Shown here piece after piece: positions 23,794 to 29,549 of a stretch of 29,549 nt of DNA. The notes beneath the pieces are model-generated. The model had not been told where the DNA came from. It made no database searches and was given only the letters and a program-made list of their open reading frames with translations. The first letter of the stretch is position 1, and every line of letters begins with the position of its first letter. Made by a program: the position numbers and the translations under genes. The stretch is from an uncultured Prosthecobacter sp. (GTDB taxonomy: Bacteria > Verrucomicrobiota > Verrucomicrobiia > Verrucomicrobiales > Verrucomicrobiaceae): NCBI GenBank assembly GCA_937941745.1, contig CALDGV010000492.1, positions 1 to 29,549 on the forward strand, given 5' to 3'.

Positions 23794-25539
23794 CTAGCGC
23801 GCCTGGCTGACCTCGGTCTCCAGCGCTTCAAAGCTGCGGATCATCTCCTCGATGCGCTGGTGCTGGGCGCGCATCTGCACCTCATGCTCCGCCGCCACCT
23901 CGCTGGCGGGGTTCAGGATTTCCAGGAAGCGGGCAAAGAGCGCCTCCACATCCACCTTCACCTGCTCGGAAAGCATCTCCCGCAGGTCGGCGGTGGACTG
24001 CTCCAGCCGGTCCACCAGCGTGCGGCGCGCGTTGTTCAGCGCCGCCTGCGTGATCAGCACCGAGGCTCCGACCAGCAGCAGTCCCGCCGCCAGGGCCACC
24101 ATGGCTCCGAGCGGACCTTCAAAATGATAGGCCGCCGCCACGGCCAGCAGCGCAGGCACCGCCAGCCAGGGCACCCAGCGCGCCCGCCGCCGGGCTGCCA
24201 CCAGGCCGGGCTCGATGGCTTCATCAAGCTTCAGCCCAAGCACAAAGCGGCGGATGGTCGAATCAATATGAACGCTGAACAGGCGGCGGATCTCCGGGTC
24301 CGAATGGGTCGGCAGCTTGTCATCCGGCGGGAAGAGGCTGCCCCGACCCTGGGCATGCAGGAAGCGGTCATACTGCAGGCTGTCCTCCTCCAGGATGATG
24401 CCCACCTGGCGCCAGCGGTCGCCCGTGCGCTGCTGCAGGTCCTGGAAAAGCCGGTGGTCCAGGCTCTGCGCCTTGTTGCCATTGGTCGCCGGCTCGTCCT
24501 GGAGCTCGGGATCTCCCTTTTCAAAGGCATGCCGGGTCGAAAGAGCATCCTCGGCCAGGCCCGCCACGCGCAGGCAGCTCTCCTGGTAGTCGCGCTCGGT
24601 GGCATCCAGGGCTGGCAGGATCTTCTTCAGCGTGCGGTCCACCTGCAGTTCGCGCTCCGTCTGCAGCTCCTGGACCAGCGCGGCTGCCCGCTGCGCCCCC
24701 CGGGCGCTGGCGCTGATGCGCTCATGAATGTTCACCAGCAGCTGGCGGGCGATGCGGATGGAGTTCACCAGCTTGTTCAGCCGGGCGGTGTTCTCCGCCA
24801 CGAGGCGGGAGATGTAGGCCTCCAGGGTTTGAAAGCCGCTCTGCTGCATCAGCGCCTCGCGGTCGATGCCGCTGCTGCGGGCCAGGTAGGCCTTCTTGGC
24901 CGAGACCGGGAAGATCGGGAAGTCCCGCCCGTAGCGCTGGCGCACGAGCTGGCTCATGTAGTCGATGATCACCTGCATCTCCTCCGGCGTGCGCAGGTCG
25001 CACTGCTGGATGACGAAGATGACGTTCCGCATCCAGTGCTTGTGCACCTTGTCCAGAAACTGCCAGGCGCTCGCGCCCCAGGGGTTCATGGCGCTGAACA
25101 CAAAGATCACGAGGTCGGAGATGGGCACGAAGCGCTCCGTGATCTCCTGATGCTCGTTTTCGATGCTGTTCGTGCCCGGTGTGTCCACGATGTGGAAGTC
25201 GCGCAGGAACTCCGCAGGCACCTGCACCTCATCCAGCGTGCCTGTGATGGGTGCCACGAGGTGCTGCGGGCCATGCTTGAAGAACAGGATCTTGTCCGTG
25301 GTGGGCATCACGCCCGTGCGCGAGAAGTCCTGGCCGAAAAGCGCATTGAGGAAGGTGGACTTGCCCACATTGACCTCCCCCACGACCACGAAGACAAAAG
25401 GCTCCTTGAGGCTGGCGGAGAGGTTTTCGACGATGGCCTGGGATTCAGCATCCGCACCAAGCTCACGCAGCAGCCCACGCAGCGCCTGCAGCCGGGCGTC
25501 CAGCTGGGAGCGGAGGTGGAAGTAGTGGTCACCGATCAT
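23794..25539 (-). CDS. Bacterial dynamin-like GTPase
   Basis: This 581-aa large GTPase likely remodels or protects membranes. G1 is GEVNVGKST (54-62), G2 is the Thr pair T80-T81 in MPTTDK, G3 is DTPG (119-122), and G4 is degenerate (QQCDL, 178-182, where the canonical motif is T/NKxD). A long helical region follows. Residues about 454-497 form two closely spaced hydrophobic segments (WVPWLAVPALLAVAAAYHF and MVALAAGLLLVGASVLI), the membrane-inserting paddle. The C-terminal end is a coiled coil (EHEVQMRAQHQRIEEMIRSF). The ATG at 25539 fits the family (MIGDHYFHLRSQLDARLQ). Bacterial dynamins often come in pairs, but no second copy is in the window. The deacetylase gene lies 77 nt upstream on the same strand, so co-transcription is possible. 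Confidence 0.92.
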   Translation of the reverse strand: MIGDHYFHLRSQLDARLQALRGLLRELGADAESQAIVENLSASLKEPFVFVVVGEVNVGKSTFLNALFGQDFSRTGVMPTTDKILFFKHGPQHLVAPITGTLDEVQVPAEFLRDFHIVDTPGTNSIENEHQEITERFVPISDLVIFVFSAMNPWGASAWQFLDKVHKHWMRNVIFVIQQCDLRTPEEMQVIIDYMSQLVRQRYGRDFPIFPVSAKKAYLARSSGIDREALMQQSGFQTLEAYISRLVAENTARLNKLVNSIRIARQLLVNIHERISASARGAQRAAALVQELQTERELQVDRTLKKILPALDATERDYQESCLRVAGLAEDALSTRHAFEKGDPELQDEPATNGNKAQSLDHRLFQDLQQRTGDRWRQVGIILEEDSLQYDRFLHAQGRGSLFPPDDKLPTHSDPEIRRLFSVHIDSTIRRFVLGLKLDEAIEPGLVAARRRARWVPWLAVPALLAVAAAYHFEGPLGAMVALAAGLLLVGASVLITQAALNNARRTLVDRLEQSTADLREMLSEQVKVDVEALFARFLEILNPASEVAAEHEVQMRAQHQRIEEMIRSFEALETEVSQAR

Positions 25540-25616
25540 GCCAGGAAACTGTCGGGCACCGTTCCGGAACGGCTGGCCTCACGGCCTGAACCTTCCTCAG
25601 ACCGGCGCGGCTGAAA

Positions 25617-26507
25617 TCACTGCGGAAGGGGCGCCGGGTCCTTGTCGCCCATGGGCAGGGCGGGCCGGATCACGACGCCTACGGGCATCGAGGCCTTCTC
25701 CATGTTCATGAGCTGGCTCACCGTGACGAACTGATAACCCTTGGCGAGCATCTGGTCGAACATCCCCGGCATGGCCTGGATCGTCGGCGGATGGATGTCA
25801 TGCGCCAGCATGATGGCGCCAGGGTGCGCGCCGTTCACGAGGCGGCTGGTGACCACGGAAACGCCCGGGCGGCGCCAGTCCTGAGGATCCACGGACCACA
25901 TGATCGTGCTGTAGCCAAACTCGGTGAACATGAGCTGCTTGATGCGCGTGTTGATGGCGCCGTAGGGCGGGCGGACGAGCTGCGGGCGGTAGTTCGCGGC
26001 GGCCATCAGCACCTCCTCACTGCGCTGCAGCTCGGAGCGGATCTGGGCATCGCTGCGGCTGGTGAGGCTGCAGTGCGTGTAGGTGTGAGCGCCGATCTCA
26101 TGCCCTTCCGCCAGGATGCGGCGGACGATCTGCGGGTAGGCCTTCACGTTCTGGCCGATGAGGAAGAAGGTGCACTTGATGTTCCGCTCCTTCAGGATGT
26201 CGAGCAGCTTCGGGGTCAGCGAAGGGTGCGGGCCGTCGTCAAAGGTCATGGCCACCACCGGCTGCTTGATGCTGACGGAAGAATAGCTCAGCCGGGCACC
26301 CGCCGGAGGCACCGTGGGCATGGTGGAGGGCGTGTTCAGCCGCTTCGCCAGAGGGTTGTCCTGCAGCACCACGTCTTCCTGCACCGGCTTGGCTTTCAGA
26401 GCGGCCGCCAGTTCTTCGGCGGAGGGCTGTTTGGGGGTGGAAGAGCAGCCTGCGCTGCCCACAAGAATGCCAAACCAGAGACTGAGATACATGCGGGAAG
26501 GAATCAC
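25617..26507 (-). CDS. Polysaccharide deacetylase lipoprotein (NodB, CE4)
   Basis: The product is 296 aa from a GTG start, or 291 from the ATG at 26492. The lipobox VGSAGC with C21 makes it a probable lipoprotein. A Pro-rich linker leads into the NodB domain (about 82-270). All five CE4 motifs are visible: TFDDGPH with D90-D91, HTYTH with the metal ligands H141 and H145, RPPYG, a WSVDPQDW motif, and MLAHDIH. It should remove acetyl groups from peptidoglycan N-acetylglucosamine or another polysaccharide at the envelope. The GTG start is preferred because it supplies the positive charge (MIPSR) a lipoprotein signal needs. The leader is C/T-rich with no Shine-Dalgarno. A 141-bp gap (26508-26648) separates it from the upstream reductase gene. 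Confidence 0.94.
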   Translation of the reverse strand: MIPSRMYLSLWFGILVGSAGCSSTPKQPSAEELAAALKAKPVQEDVVLQDNPLAKRLNTPSTMPTVPPAGARLSYSSVSIKQPVVAMTFDDGPHPSLTPKLLDILKERNIKCTFFLIGQNVKAYPQIVRRILAEGHEIGAHTYTHCSLTSRSDAQIRSELQRSEEVLMAAANYRPQLVRPPYGAINTRIKQLMFTEFGYSTIMWSVDPQDWRRPGVSVVTSRLVNGAHPGAIMLAHDIHPPTIQAMPGMFDQMLAKGYQFVTVSQLMNMEKASMPVGVVIRPALPMGDKDPAPLPQ

Positions 26508-26648
26508 GGCAGCGAGAGTAAGAGAGGCTGGCGGTTAGGAAAGCATGAAGTTTGTGGAAAATGGAAATCTCGTGCCTCCTAGGCATCAGGCAGCAGCAGG
26601 ATTCGGGCACCCGCGTCATCGGAGAATGTCCCAGCCTTTCCGGCGGGG

Positions 26649-27815
26649 TTAGTACACGTCGCGACGGTAGCGCTTGGCCTCCTTCAGGGCTGCCATGTAG
26701 GCCGCCACCGCCTCAGGGCTGAGGCCGCCTTCCTTTTCCACGATGGTGTGCAGCGCCTTGTCCACATCCACCGCCATGCGCGAGGCATCTCCGCAGACAT
26801 ACACGATGGCCCCCTGTTCCAGCCAGGCATAGATCTCGGCGCTGTTCTCCAGCATCTTGTGCTGCACATAGATCTTCTCCGCCTGATCGCGGCTCCAGGC
26901 CGTGCTGAGCTTGTGCAGCGTGCCGTTGGCCAGCCAGCGCTCAAACTCCTCCTTGTAGAAGAAGCAGCTCTTCTCGCTCACCTCGCCAAAGAACATCCAG
27001 GCCCGGCCCTTGGCACCCGTGGCCTCACGCTCCTCCAGGAAGGCGCGGAAGGGCGCGATGCCCGTGCCGGGACCGATCATGATCACCGGCGTCTCCTCCT
27101 GCGGCTCCGGGAGGCGGAAACCCTTCCCGTGGTTCACAAACACCGGGATCAGCGTCTCGCCGACGGTGATGCGCTCCGCCAGGAAGGTGGAGGCCACACC
27201 GCCGCGTGCCCGGCCGTGGCTTTGGTAGCGGACGGTGGCCACCGTCAGGTGCACCTCCTTCGGATGCGCCCGCTGGCTGCTGCTGATGGAGTAGAGGCGG
27301 ATGTTCAGCTTCTTCTGCGTGGCCATGAACTCCTGCGGCTCAAAGCGGGCCGTGGGATTCTCCAGCAGCAGGTCGATGACAAAGCGGCCCCAGAGGTAGT
27401 TCTTCAGCTCCTCCTTCTTCTCCGGCTCCAGCAGGCCGTTCAGGGGCGTGTTGCCGCCGGTCTTTTCGACGATGGCCTTGATCAGCTTCTGATCCACCTC
27501 GGTGATCAGCGTGGCTTCCAGGAGCGCCTGCCGGATCGGCACCTCAGCGCCGCTCTTCGGATGCTTCACGATCTCCTCCCCGCTGAAGCCCAGGACCTGC
27601 AGGGTGTCCTCCACCAGCGCCGGATCATTCGTCGGCTGCACCGCCAGGGAATCGCCGGGCAGGTATTCCAGCTCACCGCCCTCCAGGTCGATCTCATAAT
27701 GGCGGGTGTGCTTCGGCGCACCGGGGCCGGAAAGGTCGTAAGCCCTCTTCACCCTCGCCAGGAAAGGGTTCTTGACGTTGTAAACGGGCTTACCGGCGGG
27801 GGCTTCAGTGCTCAT
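26649..27815 (-). CDS. CysJ-like NADPH flavoprotein reductase lacking the flavodoxin domain
   Basis: The product is 388 aa and matches the C-terminal FAD/NADPH half of sulfite reductase alpha subunits and P450 reductases. It has the connecting region, the FAD motif RLYSISSS (173-180), GGVAST (205-210), NADPH-binding GPGTGIAPFRAF (248-259), FGEVSEKSCFFYKEE, and YVCGDASRMAVDVDKAL. It ends RYRRDVY, where the terminal aromatic residue stacks on the flavin. The N-terminal FMN/flavodoxin domain of CysJ is absent, and the start at 27815 (MSTEAPAGKP) is clear, so this is a natural short form, not a truncation. It must pass electrons to a separate flavodoxin, ferredoxin or hemoprotein. No cysI or sir gene is in the window. 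Confidence 0.92.
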   Translation of the reverse strand: MSTEAPAGKPVYNVKNPFLARVKRAYDLSGPGAPKHTRHYEIDLEGGELEYLPGDSLAVQPTNDPALVEDTLQVLGFSGEEIVKHPKSGAEVPIRQALLEATLITEVDQKLIKAIVEKTGGNTPLNGLLEPEKKEELKNYLWGRFVIDLLLENPTARFEPQEFMATQKKLNIRLYSISSSQRAHPKEVHLTVATVRYQSHGRARGGVASTFLAERITVGETLIPVFVNHGKGFRLPEPQEETPVIMIGPGTGIAPFRAFLEEREATGAKGRAWMFFGEVSEKSCFFYKEEFERWLANGTLHKLSTAWSRDQAEKIYVQHKMLENSAEIYAWLEQGAIVYVCGDASRMAVDVDKALHTIVEKEGGLSPEAVAAYMAALKEAKRYRRDVY

Positions 27816-27848
27816 GAGGAAATGGGTGGGAGGAGGAATCGAGCCGCG

Positions 27849-27877
27849 AGGCTAGGGAGGTGCCTCTTTTTTGTCAA
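27849..27877 (-). promoter_or_regulatory. Sigma-70-like promoter for CysJ-like reductase
   Basis: On the minus strand TTGACA (27877-27872) is a perfect -35, followed after exactly 17 nt by TAGCCT (27854-27849), a partial -10 that keeps the conserved TA at positions 1-2 and T at position 6. The start would be near 27842, leaving about 27 nt of leader, which is C/T-rich (TTCCTCCTCCCACCC) and has no Shine-Dalgarno. Confidence 0.5.
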
Positions 27878-27960
27878 TGCGGACGGCGGAAGCTTAAAAT
27901 GGGCACTGCCAGAACAAGTTTCGGCACATCATGTTCATTGCGGCATCAGGCGTGGACGCT

Positions 27961-27974
27961 ATGGGGTAACCCAT
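27961..27974. promoter_or_regulatory. Short inverted repeat before GloVer gene start
   Basis: ATGGG (27961-27965) and CCCAT (27970-27974) flank GTAA and end 3 nt before the ATG at 27978. A 5-bp stem with a tetraloop here could hide the start region, or it may be coincidence. The remainder of the 162-bp divergent gap 27816-27977 shows no small ORF and no strong plus-strand promoter. Confidence 0.25.
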
Positions 27975-27977
27975 CCA

Positions 27978-29549
27978 ATGACCACGAGACTCCTCTGCTC
28001 CGCTGCTGTCCTTCTCTTCAGTCACCCTGTCTTTGCCGACGCAGCCATCGAGCCGATGGTCGGATTTGAAACGGGACCCAACCTCAACGGCGGGCCGGTT
28101 GCCGCTCGTGCCCCGCTTTACCTGCACACCAATGGTCAGTTCTACGGCACCAGCCCTGCCGGTGGCGCCTTCTCGAATGGCACGATCTTCCAGATGTCGA
28201 AAAGCGGCGTCTTCGGGCACCTCTCCCATTCCGGGACAACCTCAACCACCCTTCCAAGCAGCTTCCCAGGCGGCGCGGCTGCCAGCACCCCGGTGCTGAG
28301 TTCCGATGGCTGGCTGTGGGGCACAAGTTCGGCAGGGGGTGTCACAGCCTCCTACGGCACCATCTTCCGCCTCCGGCCTGAAACGGGAGCCGTGCAGGTC
28401 ATGCACAGCTTCACTGCCGGCACGAATCCAGGGCAGGGCCATGCCCCTGTGTGCGGACTGGTCTCAGACGGCCAGGGCTACCTCTGGGGCGTCACCCAGT
28501 ATGATTCCAATGCCACAAGCTCGAATGGCATCCTCTTCCGCATTCATGAGCTGACGGGGGTTTTTGAGAAAATCCTGAACTTCAGAAACAACACGGACAA
28601 CTTCCCGAAGGGCCGCGTTCCGCAGGGAGCGCTCTACTACGATGGCGCAGGCAATCTCTGGGGCACCACCAGCGCAGGCGGCCCGCTCAATTATGGCACC
28701 ATCTTCAAATACACCATCGTCTCGAACACCCTGACCACCATCACGGAGTTCAGTGACCGCGTGGTTTCAGCCGGGACCATCAAGGGCAGCGGAGCCGCTT
28801 CCGCCCTGGTGCCGGATGGCAACGGCTTCCTCTGGGGCGTCACCCCCTATGGCGGCGACAACCTGAACTACGGCACCGTCTTCAAGGTGAACATGACCAG
28901 TGGTGAAGCCACCAGCGTCCTCGAGTTCAGCAACAACGGAACCAGCAACAAAGGTTCCACCCCGATCGGACCTCTCGTGAGCGACGGCGCAGGCAATCTC
29001 TGGGGCGTCGCCAGCGCAGGCGCCACCTCCAACAAGGGCAGCGTGTTCAAGATCGCCACCAGCACCGGCGTGCTGACGACCGTGCTGCAGTTCAGCAGCC
29101 TGACAGGAGCCAATGCGACCGTGAGCAACCCTCTCAACGGCCTGACCAACGACGGCCAGGGCTACCTCTGGGGCATGGCCAGCGTGGGCGGAGGCGCCTC
29201 CACCTGGGCGGTGTACAAGATCAAGATCAGCGATGGCAGCTTCACCAAGGTGGCGGAGCACGCCCAGGGCGGCGTGGCCTACCGGGGCCGCACCCCGCTG
29301 GCCGGACTTTCCGGCAATCCCAGCAGCTCCTGGCTCTGGGGCACGACCTCCGCAGGCGGCAACTTCAATGCAGGCACCCTCTTCCGCTACGATCCAGCCA
29401 CCCGCCAGCAGCAGACGGTGCTGCATTTCACAGGCACGAGCGGTGCCGCACCAGGCTCGAAGCCCAGCGGCAGGCTCCATGTGGCGGACGACGGGGTCGT
29501 CTGGGGCACCACGGAGGAAGGCGGAACCGGGGGCGGCATTGGCTACGGC
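27978..29549 (+). CDS. Secreted GloVer-repeat (TIGR03803-type) protein, C-terminally incomplete
   Basis: An ATG at 27978 opens 524 codons without a stop to the window edge. The signal peptide is MTTRLLCSAAVLLFSHPVFA, cleaved before DAAIE. Nine tandem units follow, with a core like G-x-L-W-G-T-T-S-A-G-G-x-x-N-x-G-T-I-F-K. The Trp codons (Tyr in the first unit) start at 28143, 28317, 28485, 28659, 28833, 29001, 29169, 29337 and 29502, a pitch of 55-58 residues. This is the Gloeobacter/Verrucomicrobia repeat, probably one propeller blade per unit. The C terminus, where an anchor or sorting domain would lie, is outside the window. It is divergent from the CysJ-like gene. Binding or enzymatic role is unknown. 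Confidence 0.88.
   Translation, partial: MTTRLLCSAAVLLFSHPVFADAAIEPMVGFETGPNLNGGPVAARAPLYLHTNGQFYGTSPAGGAFSNGTIFQMSKSGVFGHLSHSGTTSTTLPSSFPGGAAASTPVLSSDGWLWGTSSAGGVTASYGTIFRLRPETGAVQVMHSFTAGTNPGQGHAPVCGLVSDGQGYLWGVTQYDSNATSSNGILFRIHELTGVFEKILNFRNNTDNFPKGRVPQGALYYDGAGNLWGTTSAGGPLNYGTIFKYTIVSNTLTTITEFSDRVVSAGTIKGSGAASALVPDGNGFLWGVTPYGGDNLNYGTVFKVNMTSGEATSVLEFSNNGTSNKGSTPIGPLVSDGAGNLWGVASAGATSNKGSVFKIATSTGVLTTVLQFSSLTGANATVSNPLNGLTNDGQGYLWGMASVGGGASTWAVYKIKISDGSFTKVAEHAQGGVAYRGRTPLAGLSGNPSSSWLWGTTSAGGNFNAGTLFRYDPATRQQQTVLHFTGTSGAAPGSKPSGRLHVADDGVVWGTTEEGGTGGGIGYG

Noticed and set aside
23860..25614. 584-codon plus-strand open frame opposite the dynamin-like gene
   Set aside because: The translation is a Gln/His/Leu/Arg-rich mirror of the coding strand; the minus-strand product has intact GTPase motifs.
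27978..29549. Tandem repeats as a CRISPR array or non-coding satellite
   Set aside because: Units are 165-174 bp, always multiples of three, and remain an open reading frame with a conserved protein motif.

Overview
The window is GC-rich, densely coding chromosomal DNA, most likely from a Verrucomicrobiota bacterium (Verrucomicrobiaceae/Prosthecobacter-like). The inference rests on three things: tandem Gloeobacter/Verrucomicrobia ('GloVer') repeats, a formylglycine sulfatase and a DUF1080 protein, and a giant secreted multidomain protein with a C-terminal module I associate with this group. Start codons mostly lack Shine-Dalgarno sequences. There are no RNA genes, insertion sequences, integrases or CRISPR arrays that I can support, and no gene-free stretch over 300 bp.

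Layout. (1) 1-1671: a truncated exported protein leaving the left edge, divergent from a secreted sulfatase that ends at a perfect hairpin. (2) 1727-8287: a roughly 2,190-residue secreted protein with a Reg_prop-like propeller region, two BACON-like domains, GLUG repeats, Ig, FN3, cadherin-like and He_PIG-like domains, and a C-terminal beta-rich tail. (3) 8461-9669: a sarcosine-oxidase-type flavoenzyme. (4) 9680-13928, minus strand: a probable operon of a beta-repeat protein, a NarL-type sensor kinase with a large extracytoplasmic region, and a LuxR/NarL response regulator. (5) 14038-15453: a stand-alone NodT-type outer-membrane efflux lipoprotein. (6) 15472-18041, minus: panB, mnmA and a secreted DUF1080 protein. 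(7) 18287-18634: the PII protein glnB, behind a good sigma-54 type -24/-12 element and ending at a clear intrinsic terminator. (8) 18711-21246, minus: TonB, ExbB, ExbD and a coiled-coil membrane protein. (9) 21530-23784: a secreted sialidase-like protein and a PLP aminotransferase. (10) 23794-27815, minus: a dynamin-like GTPase, a polysaccharide deacetylase lipoprotein and a CysJ-like reductase lacking the flavodoxin domain. (11) 27978 to the right edge: an unfinished secreted protein with nine GloVer repeats.

The set suggests a heterotrophic Gram-negative-type envelope organism that degrades polysaccharides, including sulfated ones. Sulfatase, DUF1080, the sialidase-like protein and the deacetylase act on glycans. 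TonB/ExbBD energises outer-membrane uptake. PII, PanB, MnmA and the aminotransferase are housekeeping functions. The most original leads are the beta-repeat/kinase/regulator operon, the unassigned C-terminal module of the giant protein, the coiled-coil partner in the TonB operon, and recurrent pyrimidine-rich, CCTCC-containing leaders in place of Shine-Dalgarno sequences. No complete new defence or mobile system is evident.
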